A stretch of DNA of 64,000 nucleotides, taken from Herbaspirillum robiniae. Lineage in GTDB: Bacteria; Pseudomonadota; Gammaproteobacteria; Burkholderiales; Burkholderiaceae_D. Positions 16,377-24,503 of the stretch are shown here, one piece after another (the first letter of the stretch is position 1; each line of letters opens with the position of its first letter). A model generated the notes under the pieces. That model saw only the letters and a program-made list of their open reading frames with translations, was not told the DNA's origin and made no database searches. The position numbers and the translations under genes were made by a program. Where the stretch lies: positions 62,001 through 126,000 of the forward strand of contig NZ_NJGU01000005.1 of assembly GCF_002213415.1 (NCBI RefSeq), given 5' to 3'.

Positions 16377-16457
16377 CGACTTTCTTTTACGATATAAATG
16401 CCAAAATCCAGTCCATTGATTTCATGAATATTGGTCGGCTTTGCCGGCCGCACCGCC

Positions 16458-17366
16458 ATGATCGAACCCCGCGACATCGACCTCAACCTGCTGGTGGTCT
16501 TCCAGGAAGTGTTCCAGGAACGCCAGATCTCTTCCGTGGCGCGCCGCCTGGGCCTGTCGCAGCCGGCGGTCAGCAACGCGCTGGCGCGGCTGCGGCGCAG
16601 CTTCGGCGACGAGTTGTTCGTGCGCACCGCGCAAGGCATGCAGCCCACGCCGTTCGCCGAGCACCTGGCCGAGCCGGTGGCTGCGGCGCTGCAGCAAGTC
16701 TCGCGCGCGCTCAACCTGCAGGAAGGCTTCTCGCCGCAGTCCAGCGAACGCCACTTCACCATCGCCATGACCGACGTCGGCGAGGTCTACTTCATGCCGG
16801 CGCTGATCGAGACCTGCGGCCGCCTGGCGCCGGGCGTGCGCATCAGCACCGTGCGCGCCGGCGCCATCGACCTGAAAAACGAGATGGAATCGGGCCGGGT
16901 GGACCTGGCCATCGGCGCGTTCGACAATGTCTCCGGCGCGCTCTACCAGCGCCGGCTGTTCCGCCAGAACTACGTGAGCATGTTCCGGGTCGGCCATCCG
17001 CTGGACGGCAGGGACGAGATCACGCTCAAGGATTTCCTTGCCGCCGAGCACCTGATGGTGTCGTCGCTGGAGAGCCCCTACGACCGCATCAACCAGAACC
17101 TGGAAAAGGCCGGCGTGCTGCCGCGCGTGCGTTTCCGGGTGCCGCACTTCACCGCGGTGCCCTACATCGTCAGCACCACCGGGCTGGTCGTGACGGTGCC
17201 GCGCAAGCTGGCCGAGAGCGCGGCCGAGCCGTTCGGACTGCGCTATGTCAAACCGCCGCTGCGCCTGCCCTCATTACAGACCAATATTTTCTGGCATCGC
17301 CGGTACAATCAGGATGAGGGCAACCAATGGCTGCGCGGCTTCATCTCCGAACATTTCGCCGAATAG
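16458..17366 (+). CDS. LysR-family regulator, likely of the homogentisate operon
   Basis: The 302-residue protein begins IEPRDIDLNLLVVFQEVFQERQISSVARRLGLSQPAVSNALARLRRSFGDELFVRT, the winged helix of the NodD/LinR-type LysR branch, followed by a ligand-binding domain to the C-terminus. I use the first ATG; an upstream in-frame TTG would add nine residues without support. It is divergent from the transporter-hmgA-fahA-maiA operon with a perfect dyad between them. In pseudomonads the hmg genes are controlled by an IclR protein, so a LysR controller here would be a different solution. Inducer unknown; homogentisate is the obvious candidate. Confidence 0.9.
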   Translation: MIEPRDIDLNLLVVFQEVFQERQISSVARRLGLSQPAVSNALARLRRSFGDELFVRTAQGMQPTPFAEHLAEPVAAALQQVSRALNLQEGFSPQSSERHFTIAMTDVGEVYFMPALIETCGRLAPGVRISTVRAGAIDLKNEMESGRVDLAIGAFDNVSGALYQRRLFRQNYVSMFRVGHPLDGRDEITLKDFLAAEHLMVSSLESPYDRINQNLEKAGVLPRVRFRVPHFTAVPYIVSTTGLVVTVPRKLAESAAEPFGLRYVKPPLRLPSLQTNIFWHRRYNQDEGNQWLRGFISEHFAE

Positions 17367-17424
17367 CGCCAGGCAATGCCGAGCCGGCCAGGACCGGACG
17401 AGCCAATACCAAAAGGGACATCGC

Positions 17425-18258
17425 ATGAAGATCTACCGCGACTACACGCGAGACGAGCTGGACCGGCAGTACAACGTCAGGCTGGGCATCACCGACTTCC
17501 AGGACTACTTCGACCGCTTCGCGCGCCAGGCGCAGGCGGTGCGCGAAGCCCATCCGCACCTGGCCGACGTGCCCTACGGCGAGGATCCGCTGCAGACCTT
17601 CGATTTCTTCCCCGCCAGCGCCAACGGCCGGCCCCTGCTGGTCTTCATCCACGGCGGCTACTGGCGCTCGCTGGACAAGGACCAGTTCAGCCACCTGGCC
17701 GAGCCTTATCTTGCGGCCGGCATCAACGTCGCCCTGCTCAACTACCGGCTGGCGCCGCAGGTCAAGATGGGCGACATCGCCGCCGACTGCGCGCGCGCCT
17801 TGCGGCTGCTGCACGCCAAGGCGGCGGCGCTGGGCTTCGACGCCGGCGCGATCTGGCTGATGGGCCATTCGGCCGGCGGCCACCTCGCCTCGCTGATCGC
17901 GGCGCTGGGCGCGGTGCCGGTGCGCGGCATCGCCTGCCTCAGCGGCATCTATGACCTGGAGCCGGTCAGGCTGTGCTACCTCAATGAAATCCTGCACCTC
18001 TCGCCCGGCGACGCCGAGCAGGCCAGCCCGGTGCGCCGCTTCCTGCCGCAGCAGGCGAAGGCGCTGCTGTGCGCCGGCGGCAAGGAAAGCGACGAGTTCC
18101 TGCGCCAGCGCGACGCCTACGCCGCCAACCTGCGGCAATCCGGGCACGAGGTGCTGATCGCCCAAGCGCCCGACGCGCACCACCTGAGCATCATCGATGT
18201 GGCCGCCGACGCCGGCAGCGCCTTCACGCGCGGCATGCTGGCGATGATCGAGGACTGA
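17425..18258 (+). CDS. Alpha/beta hydrolase, arylformamidase (KynB)-like
   Basis: The 277-residue protein has an alpha/beta-hydrolase fold with VFIHGGYWRSLDKDQF near residue 75 (oxyanion loop), WLMGHSAGGHLASLIAAL near 150 with the nucleophile Ser, and a late DAHHLSIID near 252 with the catalytic His. The HGGYW plus GHSAGGH combination is typical of kynurenine formamidase-like and carboxylesterase-like enzymes. It starts 58 bases after the LysR gene. Esterase or amidase action on an aromatic ester or formamide feeding the neighbouring aromatic pathway is possible but is inference from position. Confidence 0.75.
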   Translation: MKIYRDYTRDELDRQYNVRLGITDFQDYFDRFARQAQAVREAHPHLADVPYGEDPLQTFDFFPASANGRPLLVFIHGGYWRSLDKDQFSHLAEPYLAAGINVALLNYRLAPQVKMGDIAADCARALRLLHAKAAALGFDAGAIWLMGHSAGGHLASLIAALGAVPVRGIACLSGIYDLEPVRLCYLNEILHLSPGDAEQASPVRRFLPQQAKALLCAGGKESDEFLRQRDAYAANLRQSGHEVLIAQAPDAHHLSIIDVAADAGSAFTRGMLAMIED

Positions 18259-18284
18259 CGCCGGTTTCGTTTCCCGGATGACAA

Positions 18285-18320
18285 TATTTCGCGGCGCGTA
18301 CGACACGCCGCCGCGAAATA
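18285..18320 (+). terminator. Twelve-base-pair hairpin after the hydrolase gene
   Basis: TATTTCGCGGCG and its exact complement enclose a 12-base loop, 26 bases after the stop. There is no T-run on the plus strand, so it may be a weak or factor-assisted terminator, or it may insulate the Fur-type promoter that starts four bases further. Confidence 0.5.
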
Positions 18321-18323
18321 AAG

Positions 18324-18342
18324 ACAAACGCCAATCATTATC
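18324..18342 (+). promoter_or_regulatory. Fur-box-like sequence
   Basis: Compared with the 19-base Fur consensus this stretch agrees at about 13 positions, including an unbroken AATCATTATC right half. It stands 14 bases before a perfect TATAAT, so Fur-Fe binding would block RNA polymerase. The gene downstream encodes a flavin/iron-reductase-like protein, which fits iron control. Confidence 0.6.
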
Positions 18343-18356
18343 ATTTACAGCCGTTC

Positions 18357-18362
18357 TATAAT
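18357..18362 (+). promoter_or_regulatory. -10 element TATAAT
   Basis: A perfect -10 hexamer; the region 17-19 bases upstream lies inside the Fur-like box and has no strong -35. It implies a transcribed leader of about 140 bases before the PepSY-flavoprotein start. Confidence 0.5.
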
Positions 18363-18511
18363 GGATGGTTGCTTCCGCGCGCTCATTGCCAGCCGGCAAT
18401 CGCAGTGCGCCGGCCAGGCAAGCCGGGCCGCGGCTGATCTCTTCCACGGCACCCATAACAAGACGCGGCGCGCCCGGGGGCCGCCGCACGCACAGACGCA
18501 GCGCCAACAGC

Positions 18512-21154
18512 ATGTTCAAGAATATCTGGTTCCAAATCCACTGGTTCATCGGCATCACCGCCGGCACCATCCTGATGACCATCGGCGTGTCCGGCGCCCT
18601 GCTGGCCTTCCGTGAAGAAATCATGGACGTCCTGAGCCCGGGCGTGATGCATGTCAAGGTGCAGGAGCAGCAAGCCCTGACGCCGCAGCAGCTGCTGGAG
18701 AAGATCCGCGACCAGGAGCCGGAGCGCCGCGTCACCTCGATGTCGATCACGCCGCAGCCGGGCGCCTCCGCGCGCGTGGTGTTCGCGCCGCCGCCGGGCG
18801 TGCGCCGCGGCGAGGCGCGCTATGTCGATCCCTACACCGGCGCGGTGCTGCCGCCGCCGACCGGCATGGAATTCTTCGAGATCACCGAGCGCTTCCACCG
18901 CTGGCTGCTGCTGCCCACCGAGATCGGCAAGATCGTGCTGGGCACGCTGGGACTGGGGCTGCTCACGCTGGCGCTGTCGGGCCTGTACCTGCGCTGGCCG
19001 CGCCGGCCCTTGTCGCTGAGCGCCTGGTTCCGGCTGGACTTCCAGCTGCAGGGTCGCTCCTTCCTGTGGAACCTGCACTCCATCATCGGCACCTGGCTGC
19101 TGGTGATGTATGTGATCTTCTCCATCACCGGCACCTACTGGGCGCTGGACTGGTTCAAGCAAGGCATCAACACCCTGGCCGGCGAAGGCCGCCCGCCGCA
19201 GATGCAGCGCGCCGGCGGCAATGAAGGCAAGCGCCAGGGCGGCGAGCACGCGCACAAAGACAAAGGCCAGGAAGCCGCCCCCGCGCCGCTGGAGCTGACG
19301 CTGGCGTGGCAGGCCTTCATCGCCAAGGTGCCGCATTTCGAGAACGCCCAGATGCGCCTGCCGGAGAAATCCACGCAGCCGATCCAGATCCTCTTCCTCG
19401 GCGAGAACGCGCCGCATGAGCGCGCCCGCAGCCGCATGACGGTGCTGCCGCAGACCGGCGAGGTGAAGCAGCTCGAACTGTACGAAGACAAGAGTTTCGG
19501 CGGCAAGGCCATCGCCGCCATCTACCCGCTGCACATGGGCACCTTCTTCGGCCTGCCGGGCCGCATCATCATGGCGCTGGCCAGCCTGATGATGCCGCTG
19601 TTCGGCATCACCGGCTGGATGCTCTATCTCGACCGCCGCCGCAAGAAGGCGGCGCTGCGCGCCGAACGCGCCGCGCTGGCCCGCACCGAACAGGCCGCCC
19701 CGCCGGCGGCCAATGAGGTGACCGCGCGCGGCCCCTTCCTGGTGGCCTATGCCTCGCAGGCCGGCCAGGCCGAACGCGTGGCGCTGCACACCGCCGCCCT
19801 GCTGCGCCAGTCCGGCGCCGAAGTGACGGTGCAGTCGCTGGCGCGCACCACGCCCGAGAAACTGCGCCACCACCAGCGTATCCTGTTCATCGCCAGCACC
19901 TTCGGCGAAGGCGACGCGCCCGACAGCGCGCGCGCCTTCGAGCGTCGCATGCGCATGAGTTCGGGCGAGTCGCTGGCGCATGTCGAATACGCCTTGCTGG
20001 CGCTGGGCGACCGCAACTACGTCAAGTACTGCGGCTTCGGCCACACGCTCGACCACTGGCTGCGCAACCGCGGCGCCAAGGCGCTGTTCCCGCTGGTGGA
20101 GGTGGACCGCATGGAACCTGCCGGGCTGCAGAAATGGGAGTCGATGCTGGCCTCCCACGGCGTCATCGACGCCGCCGTCGCCGGCCGGCAGGCCCCGCGC
20201 GACACCGCCGTCGCGCCGCAAGCGGGATGGCAGGCCTGGTCGCTGTCCGAACGCCTGCAGCTGAACCCGGGCAGCCAGGGCGAACCCATCTTCCACATCG
20301 AGCTGCGCCACGCCGCCAACGACGGCGCCTGGCAGGCCGGCGCGCTGGCCGAGGTGCTGCCGCGCCACGCGCCGGACCGCATCGCGCTGCTGCTGCAGCG
20401 CCTGCGCCTGGACGGCTCGCTGCTGGTCGACAGTAACGGCGCGCGCCACGCCCTGCAGGATTTGCTGGCCACCAGCGTGCTGCCGCTGGCGCACGCCGCG
20501 CCCGACACCCACGACAAACAGGCCGCCGCCCAGGCCCTGGCCGACACGCTGCAGCCGCTGGCCGCGCGCAGCTACTCGGTGGCCTCGGTGCCGCAGGACG
20601 GCGCGGTGCACCTGCTGGTGCGCCAGGCGCGCCATGAAGACGGCCTGGGCCTGGCCTCCGGCTGGCTGACCGAATACGCCGACGTCGGCGCCACGCTGCA
20701 GGTGCGCCTGGTGGAAAACGCCAACTTCGCGCCGGCCGGCGACGTGCCCGCCATCTTCATCGGCAACGGCTCCGGCATGGCCGGCCTGCGCGGCCACCTG
20801 CGCGCGCGCGTCGGCGCCGGCCACGCGCGCAACTGGCTGCTGTTCGGCGAACGCAACCGCCGCCATGACTTCCTCTACCAGGAAGAACTGGAGCAATGGC
20901 TGGCCCAAGGCAAGCTGGCGCGCCTGGACCTGGCCTTCTCGCGCGACCAGAGCCAACGCGTCTACGTGCAGGACCGCCTGCGCGAAGCCGGCGAGGAGCT
21001 GCGCCGCTGGATCGCCGAGGGCGCCGTCATCTACGTCTGCGGCAGCCTGGAAGGCATGGCCGCCGGCGTCGACGCCGCCCTCATCGAAGCACTGGGCGAA
21101 CAGGCCGTGGAAGACCTGATCGAACAGCACCGCTATCGCCGCGACGTCTACTGA
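18512..21154 (+). CDS. PepSY-TM / flavodoxin / ferredoxin-NADP-reductase fusion (putative iron-siderophore reductase)
   Basis: The 880-residue protein joins two modules. Residues 1-380 are a PepSY-associated membrane domain: helices near 10-30 (HWFIGITAGTILMTIGVSG), 140-160, 185-210 (WNLHSIIGTWLLVMYVIF) and 346-372, with PepSY periplasmic segments between. From about residue 408 comes a flavodoxin domain (VAYASQAGQAERVAL, STFGEGDAPD, LGDRNYVKYCGFG) and from ~570 an FAD/NADPH reductase domain (RSYSVAS, PAIFIGNGSGMAGLRGHL, WLLFGERNRRHDF, ending DVY) as in sulfite-reductase flavoprotein. It probably passes electrons from NADPH across the inner membrane to periplasmic ferric chelates. A Fur-like box upstream supports an iron role. 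The start chosen is the ATG at MFKNIWFQIHW; earlier in-frame ATGs give an unrelated leader. Confidence 0.88.
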   Translation: MFKNIWFQIHWFIGITAGTILMTIGVSGALLAFREEIMDVLSPGVMHVKVQEQQALTPQQLLEKIRDQEPERRVTSMSITPQPGASARVVFAPPPGVRRGEARYVDPYTGAVLPPPTGMEFFEITERFHRWLLLPTEIGKIVLGTLGLGLLTLALSGLYLRWPRRPLSLSAWFRLDFQLQGRSFLWNLHSIIGTWLLVMYVIFSITGTYWALDWFKQGINTLAGEGRPPQMQRAGGNEGKRQGGEHAHKDKGQEAAPAPLELTLAWQAFIAKVPHFENAQMRLPEKSTQPIQILFLGENAPHERARSRMTVLPQTGEVKQLELYEDKSFGGKAIAAIYPLHMGTFFGLPGRIIMALASLMMPLFGITGWMLYLDRRRKKAALRAERAALARTEQAAPPAANEVTARGPFLVAYASQAGQAERVALHTAALLRQSGAEVTVQSLARTTPEKLRHHQRILFIASTFGEGDAPDSARAFERRMRMSSGESLAHVEYALLALGDRNYVKYCGFGHTLDHWLRNRGAKALFPLVEVDRMEPAGLQKWESMLASHGVIDAAVAGRQAPRDTAVAPQAGWQAWSLSERLQLNPGSQGEPIFHIELRHAANDGAWQAGALAEVLPRHAPDRIALLLQRLRLDGSLLVDSNGARHALQDLLATSVLPLAHAAPDTHDKQAAAQALADTLQPLAARSYSVASVPQDGAVHLLVRQARHEDGLGLASGWLTEYADVGATLQVRLVENANFAPAGDVPAIFIGNGSGMAGLRGHLRARVGAGHARNWLLFGERNRRHDFLYQEELEQWLAQGKLARLDLAFSRDQSQRVYVQDRLREAGEELRRWIAEGAVIYVCGSLEGMAAGVDAALIEALGEQAVEDLIEQHRYRRDVY

Positions 21155-21193
21155 GGCCGCAACGCCGGCCAGGCCGACCACATCGCAATGCAT

Positions 21194-21219
21194 CGGATGC
21201 GCCCGCCGCGGCGCATCCG
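21194..21219 (+). terminator. GC-rich hairpin after the PepSY-flavoprotein gene
   Basis: CGGATGCGCC and GGCGCATCCG pair perfectly around a six-base loop, 40 bases past the stop. No T-run follows, so termination would be weak or need Rho. Confidence 0.5.
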
Positions 21220-21233
21220 GCCCATCCCGCTCC

Positions 21234-21264
21234 CCCTCCTCCGCTAGCCCTCCTCCGCTAGCCC
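21234..21264. repeat. Tandem duplication of a 14-base unit
   Basis: CCCTCCTCCGCTAG occurs twice head to tail without mismatch and is followed by the first three bases of a third copy. It looks like a slippage product in noncoding DNA. Confidence 0.8.
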
Positions 21265-21455
21265 CGCCGCATCGCCGCTGGCATCCTGGCAACAGGCCCT
21301 GTAGGCAGCTCCCGCTTTCCCCTGTAGGAATCCGCCGCTTCCGCCGCATGGCGTATGGAGCGCCCAAAATCCCGGGCATATACTCAGCCGGACAGCGCCA
21401 TCAAAACGTCCGGCCATCTCCGCGCTCGGACGGCGGCGCGCAACCGAGACGAGTC

Positions 21456-22883
21456 ATGAAGACGTTCGCTTCAATAAAAAATACAAGCCGAACCGGCATG
21501 CATGCCGCGCTGCTTGCGCTCATCCTGTTGTCCACCTTGCTGGTCGGCTGCGGTTCGCTGCCCACCATCGTGCCCGACATGGATACGCAGTCGGCCCGCA
21601 GCATCGAGATGAAGGGCGGCCGCGGCATCCTCTCCGAGCAGCAGACCAAGGCGGTGCTCGACAAGCTGAAACAGCAGAACGGCGACAGCACCCTGCTCGA
21701 TCGCCACCTGGCGGTGGAAGGCGCGGTCACCGGTTCGCCGCTGGTGACCGGCAACAAGGTCACGCTGCTCATCGACGGCCCCGCCACCTACGCCTCGATG
21801 ACGCAGGCGATCCAGGCCGCGCGCTACCACATCAACATGGAGACCTACATCATGGAGGACGACGAGGTCGGCCGGCAGTTCTCCGACATGCTGATCGCGA
21901 TGCAAAAGAAAGGCGTGCAGGTCAATCTCATGTACGACAGCGTGGGCGCGCTGAACACGCCGCGCGCCTTCTTCCAGCCGATGATAGACGCCGGCGTGAA
22001 GGTCCTGGAATTCAATCCGCTGAACCCGACCCAGGTGCGCAAGGACTGGGAGGTCAACCAGCGCGACCACCGCAAGCTGCTGGTGGTGGACGGCAAGACC
22101 GCCTTCGTCGGCGGCATCAACATCAGCAGCGTCTATTCGGCCGGCTCCTTCAGCAAGCGCAAGAGCCGCAAGCGCGACGCCGACAGCAAGGAGGTGCCGT
22201 GGCGCGACACCCAGGTGCGCGTGGACGGCCCGGTGGCGCTGGAATTCCAGAAGCTCTTCATCGACACCTGGAACAAGCAGCGCGGCCCCGATCTCGGCGA
22301 ACACAATTATTTCCCCAAGGTGGCGGCCGCCGGCGGCGAGATCGTGCGCGCCATCGGCAGCTCGCCGGACGATCCCTACAGCGTGATCTACGCCACCTTC
22401 ATCTCGGCCATCCACCATGCCGAATCGTCGATCTACCTGACCAACGCCTACTTCGTGCCTGACCCGCAACTGCGCGACGCCTTGAAGAATGCCGCCAAAC
22501 GCGGCGTGGACGTGCGCCTGGTGCTACCCTCCACCAGCGACTCCTCGCTGGTGCTGTACGCCTCGCGCTCGTTCTACCAGGAGCTGCTGGAAGCGGGCAT
22601 CCGCATCTATGAGCGCCAGGACGCGCTGCTGCACTCCAAGACCGCCATCATCGACGGCGTCTGGTCCACGGTCGGGTCGACCAACCTCGACTGGCGCAGC
22701 TTCGTGTTCAACCAGGAAATCAACGCCGTGATCCTCAGCCCGCAGTTCGGCGCGCAGATGAAAAACATGTTCGACCGGGATCTTGGCGCCTCCAAAGAAA
22801 TCACACTGAAAGAGTGGGAGCAGCGCCCCGTGAGCGAGCGCATGAAGGAATTCGGCGCGAGCGTGTGGGCGCGGCTCCTGTAA
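21456..22883 (+). CDS. Phospholipase D-family lipoprotein, cardiolipin-synthase-like
   Basis: The 475-residue protein has a lipoprotein signal (hydrophobic stretch ending LLVGC, Cys32) and two HKD motifs: HRKLLVVDGKTAFVGG near residue 205 and HSKTAIIDG followed by GSTNLDWRS near 392. Two HKD motifs define PLD-type phosphatidyltransferases such as ClsB/ClsC. The lipobox would anchor it on the periplasmic side, unlike the helical anchors of ClsA. The ATG was chosen because it begins the signal peptide. The next gene, an unknown secreted protein, follows after 24 bases and is probably co-expressed. Confidence 0.87.
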   Translation: MKTFASIKNTSRTGMHAALLALILLSTLLVGCGSLPTIVPDMDTQSARSIEMKGGRGILSEQQTKAVLDKLKQQNGDSTLLDRHLAVEGAVTGSPLVTGNKVTLLIDGPATYASMTQAIQAARYHINMETYIMEDDEVGRQFSDMLIAMQKKGVQVNLMYDSVGALNTPRAFFQPMIDAGVKVLEFNPLNPTQVRKDWEVNQRDHRKLLVVDGKTAFVGGINISSVYSAGSFSKRKSRKRDADSKEVPWRDTQVRVDGPVALEFQKLFIDTWNKQRGPDLGEHNYFPKVAAAGGEIVRAIGSSPDDPYSVIYATFISAIHHAESSIYLTNAYFVPDPQLRDALKNAAKRGVDVRLVLPSTSDSSLVLYASRSFYQELLEAGIRIYERQDALLHSKTAIIDGVWSTVGSTNLDWRSFVFNQEINAVILSPQFGAQMKNMFDRDLGASKEITLKEWEQRPVSERMKEFGASVWARLL

Positions 22884-22907
22884 GGATGAGTTTTCCCGGA
22901 GGGACTT

Positions 22908-23813
22908 TTGCGACCACGCCTACTACGATTTGCTGTTGAGATATTGCTGCTGACGCTGCTGACGTCGACGCTGGCCTTGCGCCCGGCGCTGGCCGATGAG
23001 CCCGCCGGCGCCGCTGCCTTGAAGGCGAAGTATGAAGAGCTGCAGGGCGAGCTGGCCGACAACCAGTTCAAGCAGCCGCTCTACCTGAAGTCGAGCGAAG
23101 GCTCGGGCGCCGTCAAGGGCGACATCTACGCCGTGCTGGGTTATCCGTTCGCGCAGGTGCGCGAGGCGCTGGGCGCGCCGGAGAACTGGTGCGACATCCT
23201 GATCCTGCACCTCAACACCAAGTACTGCCGGCTGTCGACGGCGCAGGGCAAGTCCATGCTGCGCATGCACGTCGGCAAGAAGATCGAGCAGGACCTGTCC
23301 GACACCTACCGCGTAGACTTCTCCTATCGCGGCGGCGCCGCCGGCGCCGACTACCTCTCGTCGTCGATGCAGGCCGACAAGGGGCCGCTGGACACCGCCG
23401 ACTACCGCATCCAGATCGAGGCCATCCCGCTGGCCGACGGCCGCTCCTTCCTGCACCTGAGTTACTCCTACTCCTACGGCATGGCCAGCAAGCTGGCGCT
23501 GCGCGCCTACCTGATGACAGTGGGACGCGACAAGGTCGGCTTTACAGTCGTCAAGCGCAACGCCGACGGCCAGCCGCAATACGTGGACGGCACGCGCGCC
23601 ACGGTGGAGCGCAACACCATGCGCTACTACCTGGCCATCGACGCGTATCTCTCGGGCCTGTCCGCGCCGCCGCAGCAGCGCCTGGACAAGCGGCTGGAGG
23701 CCTGGTTCGCCGCCACCGAACAGTATCCGCGCCAGCTGCACGAGGTCGAGCGCGAATCCTATCTGTCGATGAAGCGCAACGAATACGCGCGGCAGCAGAA
23801 ACAGGTGGACTGA
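22908..23813 (+). CDS. Secreted protein of unknown function, START/SRPBCC-like possible
   Basis: I do not recognise this 301-residue protein. It starts at TTG, supported by GGAGGG four bases upstream and by an immediate signal peptide (hydrophobic stretch then ALADEP). The mature part has alternating beta-strand segments, two cysteines near residues 95 and 106 (NWCDILILH and KYCRL), the aromatic run LSYSYSYG near 187, and a helical C-terminus with RYYLAIDAYL and ERESYLSMKRNEYARQQ. The strand-rich layout could be a START-like lipid-binding fold, but that is a guess. Coupling to a cardiolipin-synthase-like lipoprotein suggests a role in the cell envelope or phospholipids. Confidence 0.78.
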   Translation: MRPRLLRFAVEILLLTLLTSTLALRPALADEPAGAAALKAKYEELQGELADNQFKQPLYLKSSEGSGAVKGDIYAVLGYPFAQVREALGAPENWCDILILHLNTKYCRLSTAQGKSMLRMHVGKKIEQDLSDTYRVDFSYRGGAAGADYLSSSMQADKGPLDTADYRIQIEAIPLADGRSFLHLSYSYSYGMASKLALRAYLMTVGRDKVGFTVVKRNADGQPQYVDGTRATVERNTMRYYLAIDAYLSGLSAPPQQRLDKRLEAWFAATEQYPRQLHEVERESYLSMKRNEYARQQKQVD

Positions 23814-23865
23814 GCGGCCCGGCCCGCATGGCCGGCGACCGTGCGTCATTCGCCGCGCCCGGGCG

Positions 23866-23892
23866 AAAAAAAAGGAAACGCCGAAGCGTCTC
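23866..23892 (-). terminator. Intrinsic terminator of the cytochrome c gene
   Basis: On the minus strand GAGACGC-TTCG-GCGTTTC (one G-T pair, UUCG-type tetraloop) is followed by C and eight T. It lies 70 bases after the cytochrome c stop. Confidence 0.85.
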
Positions 23893-23961
23893 CTCAACTC
23901 CACATCGACCGGGCGGGGCCAGACAACCCCGCGCGGCACCACACTGCAAAAACGGTATTGC

Positions 23962-24276
23962 TTACTTCAGGGTCAGGATCCACTTGACCAGTTCGCGCGC
24001 CTCGGCTTCGCTGACCTGGCCCTTGTTGGCGGGCATCGGCACCGCGCCCCACACGCCGCCGCCGCCGGCCAGCACCTTCTGGGTCAGCTTGGTTTCGGCA
24101 TCCTTCTGCCCGGCGTATTTCTTGGCCACGTCCTTGAAGGCGGGGCCGACGATCTTGGCATCCACCGAATGGCAGGCCATGCAGTTCTTGGACTTGGCCA
24201 GCTGCGGGTTGGCCAGGGCTTCGGCGGAAATGGCCGATCCGGCGACCAGGGTGGCGATCAACAGCAGATATTTCAT
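23962..24276 (-). CDS. Class I c-type cytochrome (c551/c552-like)
   Basis: The 104-residue precursor has a signal peptide ending near AEALA and a single haem site CMACH at about residue 32, with AKIVGPAFKDVAKKYAG after it and a PMPAN segment near 82 that offers the axial Met. It is a periplasmic monohaem electron carrier of the cytochrome c551/c552 type. GAGGAG precedes the ATG. It stands alone with its own terminator; partner oxidoreductase unknown. Confidence 0.92.
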   Translation of the reverse strand: MKYLLLIATLVAGSAISAEALANPQLAKSKNCMACHSVDAKIVGPAFKDVAKKYAGQKDAETKLTQKVLAGGGGVWGAVPMPANKGQVSEAEARELVKWILTLK

Positions 24277-24447
24277 TGGGGGCTCCTCAGCATTCGGTGA
24301 ACGCGGCCTCCCGCGAAACGGGGCGCGGGAAGACTGCAGGCGGGGCTATTCTACCCGCCTTCGGGAGCTTGCCATTATCTGTGGGCGCGTATATCTGTCA
24401 TAGATCAAATCCCATGTGAAAAAGCATATGGCGCGCGGGAGCCGCCA

Positions 24448-24480
24448 TAAAAAAAGCCCCCGGCGCCAACGCCGGGGGCT
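24448..24480 (-). terminator. Strong intrinsic terminator of ilvD
   Basis: An eleven-base perfect stem (AGCCCCCGGCG on one side) with a four-base loop is followed on the minus strand by a run of T. It begins 24 bases after the ilvD stop. Confidence 0.92.
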
Positions 24481-24503
24481 GTGCGGATACCGCCGGCGGC
24501 GCT

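Larger units (their letters stand above)
21155..21455. other. Intergenic region with hairpin and tandem repeat
   Basis: No credible gene lies here. It holds a ten-base-pair hairpin shortly after the flavoprotein stop, a 14-base tandem duplication, and a possible weak promoter (CATATACT) about 80 bases before the next start. An in-frame ATG at 21348 would extend the next gene but destroys its lipoprotein signal. Confidence 0.6.

Noticed and set aside
18365..18511. Earlier in-frame ATG for the PepSY-flavoprotein
   Set aside because: The added 49 residues are polar and unlike the family, and the ATG lies at the -10 region of the predicted promoter.
18383..21379. Open frame of nearly 1000 codons on the minus strand
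   Set aside because: It is the antisense frame of the PepSY-flavoprotein gene, an artefact of GC-rich third positions; its translation is low-complexity (Gln, His, Gly, Arg-rich) with no domain motifs.
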